Of a DNA stretch of 64,000 bases, positions 35,734 through 45,900 are shown piece by piece. The DNA is from Neoechinorhynchus agilis (Eukaryota; Acanthocephala): NCBI GenBank assembly GCA_051530055.1, contig CM121341.1, positions 15,624,001-15,688,000 of the forward strand, given 5' to 3'. The translations under genes and the position numbers were made by a program. The notes under the pieces are model-generated. The model made no database searches. It was given only the letters and a program-made list of their open reading frames with translations, and was not told where the DNA came from. Each line of letters starts with the position of its first letter. Position 1 is the stretch's first letter.

Positions 35734-35889
35734 AGGGGGAATTCCGTTCTGGTTGAATATCCTGTAGGGGGATGTCCGTTCTGGTGGGGATTGGTGGTTA
35801 TTGTATACAGGAGAGCTTGTGAGATTGGTCTTTCCTCTAATTCATTTCAAATAAATATACCCGAGAAGATTGGGCAATAAAGAAAATGG

Positions 35890-36590
35890 AGCTTAGCCAT
35901 AGGGAGATGCGAGGTATAGGAGGGTGAAACCAAAGAAAATTTATGCCGGTAGCCGAATTGTAGGGGTGATAATTTGTTGTTGAGAAGTGGAAGAGGGCGA
36001 GTTTTGAAACATTTTTTCTATAATTTTTGAAAAAGCAGGCAGAATGGATATTTTACGGAATGATTCGGTGGAAATCGGATGTACATTTTTCAATCGAGGG
36101 ATCACTTTAGCAGTTTTCAAGCATGATGATTAGATGCCATATAAAAAGCTGTGATTTATAATGTGGGTAAGAGGATCTATGATTTCAGAGATGATGCAGC
36201 GAAGAGCCCAGTTTGGGATTTCGGATTGAGAAGACGAATTTCGAGGTAATTTCTTGAGATGTGAAACTAAGAGGAGTATCATAGAGTTGACAGAAGTGTC
36301 AGTTGTGCGAGTGAAAGTTTGTGTGGTGTCTGATGTGGAGCAGTGGTTGCTATTTAAGTCAAGGCAGAGATTCTGATTGATGGAATCTAGAACCTGTTTT
36401 AATTCAGAAGAGGGCAAGTTTGGGAAGGGATGAGGGTTGTGTAGACGTAGAGAGTCCTTGATGGCCCACCACCTTCTTGAATTTCTACTTGAACGAATTT
36501 TGGAGGAAATAAAGTTTTTGCGGGCGACAAGTATTTTGTTAGTTAGAGCTATATGTAAACGCGGAAATTCTGGAGAGTTTTTGCGATGGG
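35890..36590 (-). pseudogene. Non-LTR reverse transcriptase, N-terminal/finger part (family J type)
   Basis: The minus-strand frame reads KILVARKNFISSKIRSSRNS, RRWWAIKDSLRLH, LRCIISEIIDPLTHIINHSF and LYGI, then an in-frame stop. It continues TAKVIPRLKN, ISILPAFSKIIEKMF and PLQFGYR. These are the conserved opening motifs of LINE polymerases (PLT.I.N.S, K.A.V.P..K, ISILP..SKI.EK, QFGYR). The stop codon and truncation before the catalytic box show it is dead. Confidence 0.75.
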
Positions 36591-37129
36591 CCTAAGACGC
36601 TCGCTTTTGAAGAGGTGGGCTCCGGTCGGAGATAATAATAAATTTCTTGTCACTTGTGTTACCAGAGTGGAATGTGCAAATCATAAAAGTGCGTCCTTTT
36701 TAAGGGTTATCGAAATTGGCTTCATCGGCAATTGTGGTGCGAAGCTCAAATAAAAAAGTTTTAAGCATGATATTTGGGTTAAGATTATGTCGTATAATTT
36801 GCTTTACTAGAATGTGAAGTTGTACTCATGAATGGTATTTTATAATGAAAACCCCCAAAAAACACAATTCGTATATATGCGTGTTCATTGAAAATACAAT
36901 CATTATTAATAGATACATATAGCAGTATGTTTTTATTCGCGTCAAAAAAAGCGATTAAAATATCATAAGAAGATGCCTTTACCCGATTCACTTACTAGCC
37001 CTATCTAATTATTAAATCTTCAATTATAAAAACTTTTGTCGGCTGAACATATCAAAAATATAACCTTTTATCTTTTTAAGTAAGGCTAGCCGGTTACATT
37101 TATTCCGTGTTGAAGTGAGGTCTTTTCCA

Positions 37130-37335
37130 CGGTTCATAATTTTTTGTTGGGCATACAGCCAGCCGATATGGTTCAAGGAAGCGCATCAAATAATTTGAAA
37201 CCTTTAATCATACGATTATGAGTTTGTACATCCCCTGGATCCTCAGATACTTCAAGAGGAGGTGGGACTCATCAGTGAGTTTCATCCCTTCACAAGTATT
37301 TCATCCATTTTGCTTGTACGTCATTGGTGCTAATG
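37130..37335 (+). repeat. tRNA/hammerhead-like short element (family S)
   Basis: Core: cctcagatacttcaagagga, gtgggactcatcagtgagtt and caagtatttcatcc. Left flank (tatggttcaaggaagcgcat, tcatacgattatgag) is shared with the inverted copy at 47756-47960. A degenerate B-box-like gatattgaatcc follows. Confidence 0.65.
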
Positions 37336-37534
37336 GATATTGAATCCTATAACCTTTTTGTTTAGTTTAATATCCAAAGATGTTTTTCATAGCTAAAGCG
37401 TTTTAATCCTCGTCCAAGAATCAGTTAAGAATTAAAAAGACGAATAGTGCCATCAAAATTTTGAATTTATTACATCTTTCGATGTAAACTGTAGATTCGC
37501 GAAAAAGTCCTTGTCTAATAATGACAAGGACAAG

Positions 37535-37672
37535 TGTTTGAAGATTGAACAATTCATGCTTGTTTATGAAATAAAAGTAAAAAGAATTTATTAATTAATA
37601 TATTTCGGCGCAATCTTGTGCCTTGGAATTAATAAATTCTTTTAACTTTTACGCCATAAGCAAGCATAAGGA
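37535..37672. repeat. Fold-back MITE, family 1 (copy 6)
   Basis: tgaagattgaacaattcatg and cttgtttatg on the left; ttttacgccataagcaag on the right. Centre atttcggcgcaatcttgtgc. Shorter than the other copies. Confidence 0.75.
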
Positions 37673-37829
37673 CAAGTGTTGATTTCGAAGAGTCCCGATC
37701 ACACGCTCCAATTTGCAAAATAAAAACTGAACAGCTTAATGTCAAATCGAACCTTTTTTGTCCAGTTCAAACATACGTTGTATCTTGAAGAGAGAGAAAT
37801 GCGCAACGAGCTGCATAAAAACATTAACT

Positions 37830-38702
37830 TTAACATCTGTATAGTCGTCCAGGGGGTGCTTTAGGTCCCAAGGCATATTTGTAATCGATACATGGTTCAA
37901 GCGGATGATAAGGATGCCGACAAAGAACGCAATATTCCATTTTACAAGAAGCAAATCCGCATTGTCCACGTTGATAGGTCAGGTCTTCCAAAGATTCCCG
38001 GGAGCATCGTGGGCATTTGGCTCGTTTGTACTTTCTATTTGAATGAGTTCGATTCAATAACTCACGAACAGGCGATTCTTTAACATCATTATCATCATCA
38101 ACTTTTTTTTCGTTTTGTTCTACTAAGCGATTCATACTGTCCGCTGATAAAACCTCCTTTCTAGATCGCTTAGAATACACTTCGTTTTGAAGATCACTAA
38201 AAACGTTTTCGTCATTTTCTGAATTGCCTAAACGGCGTTTCCGATCAGTTCGCGTGCAAATAGAATCAATCATATTGAGCCATTGTCTTGAAACCAATCT
38301 CATATTCTTTATATCATCCTGATTTTGGCTAACATTTTTTACAATAGTATCCAGAGCGGCGAACGCGCCCCTGTCACTTAAACATTTCAACACATCCACC
38401 CGTCTTTGCTGAGCCACGCAAAGGTGTTTTTTGGCGGGTATACGGATATATTCTGGGATTAGTTGACTAAAGTGACCCGGAGATGGTTGTAGAGGTAAAT
38501 ACATTTTAAGCTGGGCAGGCGGATCTTCGGCCACGGGTAGCAAATGATCCTCATCGGAATCTAATGGAAGTTCAATTTGTGCGGCAAGTTCAAGTGAAAA
38601 TCTCTCATCCTGTCGATATCTCTTGTTTTCTTTAATCTCGCAAAGTTCATCCTGTTTACGACGTTTTGAACTGTGCCATTTGTTTTCTTTGTCGTTTTCC
38701 AT
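37830..38702 (-). CDS. Emi1/Emi2-like F-box protein (FBXO5/FBXO43/Rca1 family)
   Basis: Family members inhibit the anaphase-promoting complex with a zinc-binding region and C-terminal tail, controlling mitotic or meiotic entry. The single-exon frame of 290 residues begins MENDKENKWHSSKRRKQDE. A weak F-box-like segment lies at ~117-160 (DRGAFAALDTIVKN...MRLVSRQWLNMI). The zinc-binding region near 235-270 has the expected cysteine spacing: CPRCSRES, QRGQCGFASCKMEYCVLC and HPYHPLEPC, matching the human RATC...CGFDYC..C..YH...C pattern. The end, GPKAPPGRLYRC, resembles the vertebrate GPLPG...LRRL tail but lacks an exact LRRL. Polar and basic stretches between the domains would suit cell-cycle kinase sites. 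Shorter than human FBXO5 (447 residues). Confidence 0.8.
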   Translation of the reverse strand: MENDKENKWHSSKRRKQDELCEIKENKRYRQDERFSLELAAQIELPLDSDEDHLLPVAEDPPAQLKMYLPLQPSPGHFSQLIPEYIRIPAKKHLCVAQQRRVDVLKCLSDRGAFAALDTIVKNVSQNQDDIKNMRLVSRQWLNMIDSICTRTDRKRRLGNSENDENVFSDLQNEVYSKRSRKEVLSADSMNRLVEQNEKKVDDDNDVKESPVRELLNRTHSNRKYKRAKCPRCSRESLEDLTYQRGQCGFASCKMEYCVLCRHPYHPLEPCIDYKYALGPKAPPGRLYRC

Positions 38703-40884
38703 TCCTTACAATTTCAAATATAGATCTATAATCGGAAGGCGAGACGAAGAAAGAAACCGATAATGAATAAATAATGACCGGCGAACCATAATCTGTCTGC
38801 GTTAACGCCTTGACGCACGCACTCACATGACCCATTTTGGTCGATATAAAACACGTGAACACTCAAGTGAACGTTTCTTTCTTATCTGACCAACGGTCAG
38901 TAATGTTAAAGAGGAACGTTGTAACAGACGAGGTTCGAGTCTTTAAAGTGAGTTTTTTGTGTTCTGAAGAGAAGAGATTTTAAACGACAAATCATCAAGA
39001 AAAAACAATGAACGATGATTATGAATACTTAACGAATGGGGTTATTAGGCTTTTCATGGCACTGTGAGCTTTTATGAACCAGTTCTTAACGTTCGAAATT
39101 TACGAACGAATGAGTTTTGCGCTCTCTATTCGTCACCCGGGTAGCATGATCTCAAGAAATTTCTTTTCTCTCGGCTGTCAGTACCCTTGAAGGCAAACCA
39201 TTTCTTGACCCTCGGTGGAGTGCATTTGTTTAAGTGATCAATCGCTTTAATTCAGAATTTCCTTGAAAAAGAAAGTTTTCAGACACTTTCTTTTTGTTTG
39301 GCATTTCTAGCAAATGCCGCCAAAATAATAGACTTTCAATAAATTTAAGCTTCATTTAAAAGAAGTTAAATCGATACCCTTAAAAGAAACTGGCTAAAGC
39401 GGATCAATCGAAAAATCAAAACTTAAGTTCCTATTCAAAAATCCAAATCTAAAAACGGTGAAGCATAAACTGAAGACGAACTGACGACTGGACAGCTTCA
39501 CGCCTTTCTAAAAGGGATCAGCATCTCGCGTTTCCCATGCTCGAAAGGACGAAAATGCAATGTCATTCGTTCGATTTCACAAGCGAGCACAAACTACAGC
39601 CAGCCTGAACCTTGAAATCACGCAACAAGAGTTAGACCAACGGATTCTTTGACTCGTTATAACAATGTCAAAGACCGCTTCTCGTCGGTCTAATGCACCG
39701 AACCATGGGCACCGAAGGAATTTAATAGCTGATCCAATCGCGCATACGAGATTCCATCAAAAGGAGACGATTCTCCGAAACCGCGGTCAGAGTGCCGCCA
39801 TTTTGCCGTAAACTTCAATCTCTTCTTTAAACAAGAATAACCATGTAACGAGGATCTAGAGTGTGCATATATCATTGCCGTTGGCGGCGAATCATCAGCT
39901 TTCAAATGCCTACAGGCTTTAGAGTTTAATGGCGGCATTTGCTTGCAATACGAGGAAGATCGATTTAAGGTCACTTTATATGCTTCTAATTCAACAGTTT
40001 AATCAATCTCTATTTGGTTTCAATGAACCATTGAATACTGACATTTGTGCCACACGAAAGGCGTGAACCGCGAGGATGCCAGATTCTTTTGTTCATGGCC
40101 TTGAAGGCGTTCTAAATGCTTTGATTTATGAGTCCGTTGTTGGCCAGGCGAAAGATAGAAAAATGATCTAATTTTAAAATTCGTCCTCTATGTGGACTTC
40201 TTCAAAGGGAAAGAACAAATTTTCGCTGCAAAAACAGCTTCTTAACTTTCTTATATCGAAACAATTTACATTTCTGAAGAAGTCCCACGTAGAAGACGAA
40301 ATATTTATCGCCTGACCAACATCTTTACAATTTATGAGTTCGTTCGATAAAATACTAAATATTGTCTATCATTGTTCGAAGTCAAGTCGTTAAGATTTCT
40401 TCTCTTTGATATACGAGGAAACTATGAATCCATTCTGGTGTTCGAGTCTTTGTGTGCACCCTTTGCATAAATCTGAGTGGAAATCCTCTGCAATTGATTT
40501 TTAGCAAGGATTTTGACCTTTTTCATATTCATTTTCTAGTAATGAAGATTCAAAAGAGTATTTTATTCGGCAAAATGAATTGCGCACGCATTTTTTATAA
40601 GTCGCTTTTGAGTTATTTTGTGTTTTCGCATTATTACCTTAATTTCTGATTTTTTCGCGGAAACCACTTCTTCGCAGACACACCGCATAATTTTTCAACA
40701 AAACGTCGCCATTACACTGACGGCTTAAGCGTCCAAATGTAATAACAATTATAATGAATCGACCTGTATAGATATTATAGCAGCAGTCAAATCACATCTA
40801 CTTTGTAATTTTTAGATGTTAAGTATTAACCTAAAAGTAAACTGACTACAAATTCACATGGACCTATTACAGAAATTATAAGAT
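38703..40884. other. Intergenic region with a hairpin element
   Basis: No supported gene. A 94-codon minus-strand frame at 39690-39974 has no features; it overlaps short inverted motifs (gtgccgccatt / aatggcggcat). At 40165-40310 a hairpin has arms ttcgtcctctatgtggacttcttca and tgaagaagtcccacgtagaagacgaa (quoted only for the paired ends), another fold-back family. Confidence 0.45.
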
Positions 40885-41330
40885 CTTTATGCGTGGTTCA
40901 GCCGGTTGCCTTTTTATCGAGAAGTTTAAGATTAGAATTATTTTTACCATGCGCGGCCGAATGGACACACAGTCCATCGATTTCGGTCAGGGAAAGCGCT
41001 GGTCTGCGCTCAATGCCCATGACCGTACATTTATAAGTTTGTACATCCCTCCGGATTCTCAGATACCTCCAGGAGGTGGGACTCATCAGTGAGTTTCCTC
41101 CCTTCAGCAGTATTTCGTCCCTTTGGTTGTGCATCATAGGCAGTAACGGATTCGAACCCGTTGACCCAACAAACTGGGATCAGGATCCCTCCGGATTTTC
41201 ACCGGAGGAATGTACAAATTTCTGACCGTACCATCATGAGCATTGAGCGCAGACCATCGCTTCCCTAACCAAAATCAGTGGGCTGTGTGTCCATAATTCA
41301 GCCGCGCATGGTAAAAAATCCTCATCTTAC
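40885..41330. repeat. tRNA/hammerhead-like short element (family S), best copy
   Basis: An approximately 440-bp element whose outer ~110 bp are inverted repeats (accatgcgcggc, gtccat, aaagcgctggtctgcgctca against gagcgcagaccatcgctt, gtccat, gccgcgcatggt). The centre holds tttgtacatccctccggatt, the core at 41058-41121 and a tRNA-like cggattcgaacccgttgac (B box) at about 41150. On the minus strand the core shows GGGACGAAATAC, CTCACTGATGAGTCCC and GGAGGTATCTGAG, the three conserved strands of a hammerhead ribozyme. Confidence 0.65.
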
Positions 41331-41980
41331 GCTTTTCGATAGAAATGATAAGGTTTATTCGTTAGAAGGCCCAAAGCGAAAGGCTTTATCGTTAAACAGA
41401 TTCCAACTTCCCCGTCCTTAACAGGAATCACATTGTGAAGCTTAAGCTAAAACTCCAATGGGTAAAACTTAGCTTCCGAAAAAAAATTTTATGAAGATTA
41501 ACAAAAAGATAGCCATCGTTCTAGTCTTCAGTGTATGCATGAAAAATTATAAGCTCACCTATATCCTTTTTCTAAGAAATAGGAATTTGATCGCGTCGCA
41601 ATTTTGTATTTGTCTAAAGATCGGACTGAATAACAGCGGCGAAAACGATTTCTAATAGTATTAATCATGAATTTGCTAACCAAAAAGACCGAATCCATTT
41701 TATTTTGTCTCACAGAAGGTCGAATTCGGATTGCGTTATCGTTTGAACGGGTTGCGATTTCTCGGAGTATTTATTCGAACCTGGAATCTCCAACCTAAGT
41801 GCAATCACATTATGGTATTTATAATACAAGGTAGGCAAGAAGGGGTTAGGATTTAAGGGGCAATTCGTTGAGCATTTAACAAAACTGAACAACAGTGGAG
41901 AAAGCAATTTCGCGCAATGTTTATCACGAATTCGCTAACCAAAAAGATCGAATCCACTTTATTTCATTTCATGAAGCATC
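41331..41980. repeat. Spacer with a diverged duplication of the GAPDH 3' end
   Basis: The stretch 41624-41735 (actgaataacagcggcgaaa, gctaaccaaaaagaccgaat, ttcggattgcg) is a diverged copy of 41885-42000 (actgaacaacagtggagaaa, gctaaccaaaaagatcgaat, ttccgattgca). The second copy covers the 3' flank and last codons of GAPDH. It suggests a tandem duplication of which only the end survives. No other feature seen. Confidence 0.55.
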
Positions 41981-43034
41981 TTATTCCGATTGCATAACAT
42001 GCAAAGCCAGGTCAATTACTCGATTGCTGTATCCATATTCATTGTCATACCACGCAACGAGCTTAACAAAATTATCATTCAGTCCAATACCAGCTTCCGC
42101 ATCGACAATGCAGCTGTGAGTATCTCGAAGGAGATCCCGAGAGACAACGCTCTCTTCAACAACCGACATGATTTCGTTGAGATCTCCACTCTTGGAATAT
42201 TCTTTAAGTTTACCAACAATATCCTTGTATGGAGCACCATTGGTCAATCTAACGGTTAAATCAACAACGGATACATTAGGTGAAGGAATGCGCAAAGCCA
42301 TTCCTGTAAGTTTTCCTTTAAGATCTGGAATAACCGCTCCAACTGCAACAGCAGCCCCAGTAGACGACGGGATGATATTCAAAGAACCAGCGCGTCCACC
42401 TCTCCAATCCTTCATCGAAGGACCGTCCACTACCTTCTGAGTAGCTGTATACGAGTGAATTGTAGTCATAAGTCCTTCCTCAATTCCGTAGACTTTGTGA
42501 AGCACCATCGCCAGAGGAGCTAAACAGTTCGTGGTACAGGATGCATTGCTAATTACGCGCATTTCCTTTCGATATTGTTTGTGATTGACACCGACGACGA
42601 ACATCGGAGCGTCCACGGATGGAGCCGTGATTATTACCTTAATCAATTCTGAACCTTTAAGGTGTTTAGACGCATCTATGAGACCAGTAAACACTCCTGT
42701 GCTTTCCACGACTAAATTAACCCCGTTTTCAGCCCATTTAATACTTTCTGGATCCTCCTCACTAAAGATCTTTACAACCTGTCCATCCACAATAAGCTCA
42801 TTATCGTCACTCAAACGGGTTTCCTTGCTAAACTTTCCATGAACGCTATCGTACTTCAAATTGTAGAGCATGTATTCTGGTTCCATAAATGGTTCGTTTA
42901 TGACTGCGATTTGAATATTACGCTCTAAACAGCAACGTGTCACGAGACGACCGATACGACCGAATCCATTGATCCCAACAACGAGACATCCGGTCGATTT
43001 AGAAGTGGCTTCACTGATTGACGTTCTAGGACAT
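41981..43034 (-). CDS. gapdh: Glyceraldehyde-3-phosphate dehydrogenase
   Basis: Glycolytic enzyme oxidising glyceraldehyde-3-phosphate with NAD and phosphate in the cytosol. The main exon (42996-41981) has the NAD-binding start [20 protein letters not shown], the active site [16 protein letters not shown] (catalytic Cys), the [14 protein letters not shown] block, [20 protein letters not shown] and the end [15 protein letters not shown]. The frame has no Met upstream before a stop. ATG at 43034-43032 followed by TCCT, then removal of a 31-bp AG...AT segment (43027-42997), gives [18 protein letters not shown]. That is the normal length and start for the family: 340 residues, 1023 nt with stop. 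The alternative is a distant 5' exon, but the match in phase and length favours this model. Confidence 0.95.
42997..43027 (-). other. Non-standard AG-AT intron (31 bp) in GAPDH
   Basis: On the minus strand, ATGTCCT is followed by AGAACGTC...CTTCTAAAT and then CGACCGGATGTCTC. The 31-bp segment starts AG and ends AT. Arms AGAA/TTCT and AGTG/CACT let it fold. Removal links the ATG to the conserved frame; without it the ATG meets a stop after two codons. Confidence 0.7.
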
Positions 43035-45424
43035 GAATTTATGACAAAGTAGACGGACTATGAATTGCGTCTCTTTTGTATTCGGCAATACCTCAAAACT
43101 ACTTATCATATTATTAGAAAAATGTTGGTTGGAAAACGGGAGAAATGATTAAAGAACTAAAATTCGAAGAAATAACAACTTAGTGTATTGTCCTAAGAAT
43201 TCATGTAATATGTCCGGCATCCTCGTCGTGATTTCCACTTGCTTTGCATTTGCAATGACAATCAGCTTTCTTGCAAACGGAAGGAGCCATTTTTGCGAAA
43301 GCGACGGAGTGAAGTTGTGGATGAGGGAAAGCAAAACGAGATTTACTTGTATGCAAGGTCGCGTGGCTTCGACGTGATGTGAATTTGTGTAAGGTTGATT
43401 ATCACTCCGCTGGAACACGCGTAAATCTCGCTATGAAACTTGACGATATTCTCCCACCATATCATCGGTGGCCAAAGAAGTTGGATCCACTAAACCAAAG
43501 AGCTTCTTGCGACTCAAAATAAAAAAGGAATTTTGGATTTTTTTTAAAGAAATGTACTAAATATGTATTAAGCTTCGAAAATAGTCTATGACAAGTTCAT
43601 TTTCCTTTAATCTTTGACAATGGATGTCGACGTCTTGAATAAATACGAACCATCCTGTTGACTAAAACGGAAAGTTAGTATTAAAATCATTTGCGAATAT
43701 TTCCATGCGAAAAACATGGTTCAGTAAGGAATGTCAGCATCGCGGAAGAGAAATTTTGTTCCAAAAACCGATTGTTCATCATTTTTTAGGTAGAGATCAA
43801 AATTAAGATTCGTCCCTGCGCTTGGCACGTAAATAATTGACATAAATGCTGAAAAGTCACAATCTTAACTTTTCAAATCGCATGGGTGATTTTTTTATAA
43901 TTTTTGCAGCAACCTTTTTGATCGCTATTCCACACCAAAAAAATATTTTCTCAAATGCCATAGACGAAGAAGTTTATCATATGGCTCACAATAGACGTTC
44001 CTGTAACAACACTGAGGGCGCAAATTGTTGTCGGAGTTACTCGTCATTGGCACTGTTCTTGATGAAACGAGAAAAAACGAACTACTCACCTTGGTTCGCA
44101 TCACATTGTTTCACGGCAGTCATATCAACGATTCGGCGAAACGAAGTACACTTTTCCTACCGAAACTTGCAACGCTTAAGGGATACCAAACACACAACTT
44201 CCAAAGATCTCACTTTCAGGTAGATTAACATCGTGAAAATTCCCCCGTCGAAAAATAATGAAAAATACGATTTACATACTTATATCCCGGCTCCGTCTAT
44301 AGATATTGATCTCGTATTTAGACTGTTGTGTTACTGGTGTCTGTAATTGAGATTCACTGTAGATTTTCTTCAAATGGTCGTGGAATCCAATTTCGCCTTA
44401 AAAGTTATTGCATCGAATTCTTGCTATACGAGAAAGCTATCTATCTCTGCATTATAAAATCTGAAATTTGAGCTTAATGCAATCGCATTCTTTATGAAAC
44501 CTTTTGTTCGCGCCCTGCAACCTGCTAATATATTTAAAATGTTATAATAAAAATAGAACGAAAGGTAAGACATATAATCTTTAATTCTGCGTTTGGTAAG
44601 TATTCTTTTAAATGTTATGTTTGTTCGGCAGCTTCCTTGATGGCCGCGGCATTGCCGCGTTGGATCGCCGCGCTGATTCGCTGCAACAGGAAAGAATTTG
44701 CTGTTTTACGTCAGAAATTGCTATTGAACGATATTCAAAACCAGAAAATATTATTGTGGTTCATCGCAGTGTAATATAAATCGCTTTATTGTGGTATTTT
44801 TGTCACTTTTAAGTCTTTCTAATTTTCAATCATTCTGTTGGTTTTTTGGTTCAAGAACATCAACTTTTCATGTACACTTATAATTGATAATTTTTCCGAT
44901 GAACGTAACTTTTCATTGCTTATGGCAATAAAAAAAGATGAATCAGAAGGCAATTGTTTCGCCAACTTAGATAAAACTAAGAAAATAGTGAAAGTTTAGC
45001 CCATTCGAAAGCAAAGCGCTTTAATATGGTATTTTCGTTACTTTTAAACTATAATTTTTATTGGTTCTGTTGCTTTCAATTCAACTGTGATTTCTCAGAT
45101 ACATTGATGAACGTAATTGTCGCCTTTTGCACAGAAAATCGTCAAACCAGTTGGTAGTAGGTAACCCGTTGATCTTAAAACAAAAGTTGCTTTGTGGGTA
45201 AATGTGTACACGCTTAGTTCTATTGTTATTTTGAACACAATCTGTTCTCAATTGATATCAAACGATAAAATACAAATACCTCGATCCGTAGCTCTATATT
45301 TATCAACTTCTCGCCACTGCGACAAATCAACTTAAAACGAATGGACCTTAAATTTGAGAATATTTCTTTTAATGGCCAGTGTGCTGTCTTTCAACTAAAT
45401 AATATTTTATTGCAAAGAAGTTGT
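43035..45424. other. Intergenic region, one uncertain ORF
   Basis: Contains a 125-codon plus-strand frame at 43846-44223. Its second Met opens a hydrophobic segment (GDFFIIFAATFLIAIPHQ) like a signal peptide, followed by a region with NNTEGANCC. It could be a small secreted protein, but I see no family, splice context or conservation. At 44690-45100 two weakly similar AT-rich blocks (ggtatttttgtcacttttaa / ggtattttcgttacttttaa) lie about 260 bp apart. Confidence 0.3.
44616..44710 (-). pseudogene. Non-LTR retrotransposon fragment, extreme C-terminus (family R)
   Basis: The minus-strand frame reads SFLLQRISAAIQRGNAAAIK then a stop. It is the same terminal block as FLRQNISIAVQRGNAA at 13.5 kb, but GC-rich and from a different copy. 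Only about 25 codons survive. Confidence 0.7.
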
Positions 45425-45625
45425 TTATGGATTCTTTTTTGTTTATTGATATAGAGATTGATTTGTTATTACTCTTTCACAATATTTCGTCCGTCTCGTC
45501 AGACTTCTTTAGGTCTAGGATAATTTATTACTCTGACCTACCTTTAAGACCTGAAGAAGTCCGACGAGATTGGACAAAATATTGTGAAAGGGTAATAATA
45601 AATCAATCTCTATATTACCAAATAA
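45425..45625. repeat. Fold-back element, family 2
   Basis: The left arm runs gagattgatttgttattact, ctttcacaatatttcgtccg, gtcagacttctttaggtcta. The right arm runs agacctgaagaagtccgacg and tattgtgaaagggtaataat, aaatcaatctctatatt. A 107-codon frame over it is an artefact of the arms. A single arm survives near 500-570. Confidence 0.8.
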
Positions 45626-45900
45626 TATTTTATCGACCGGGGGATTATGTTCACCATCACCATTTAATATTTACCATTTCGAAAGATCTTCTTGATATGA
45701 TTTGTTCACAAGTTTATTCGTACATTGAAAACCAGAAGCATTGAATTTAATTGATCCCCGATTTTCTGTTCGATTTCTCGATAAGACGTTCTTTTAGAAC
45801 AACGGCTATTGGATATCCCAGCTACGAATAAAACAACTACGCTTTTCTCCTTTCTTTCGCACGTAGACATCTCCTTCCAGGACCGCACTGAATCTTCAGA

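Noticed and set aside
41058-41121. Box C/D snoRNA (ctgatga and ctga)
   Set aside because: Flanks of C- and D-like boxes do not form the terminal stem; the hammerhead pairing explains more of the conserved bases.
41990-42842. Plus-strand ORFs in GAPDH
   Set aside because: Shadows of the conserved enzyme.
45421-45744. 107-codon ORF
   Set aside because: Covers a fold-back element; residues mirror its arms.
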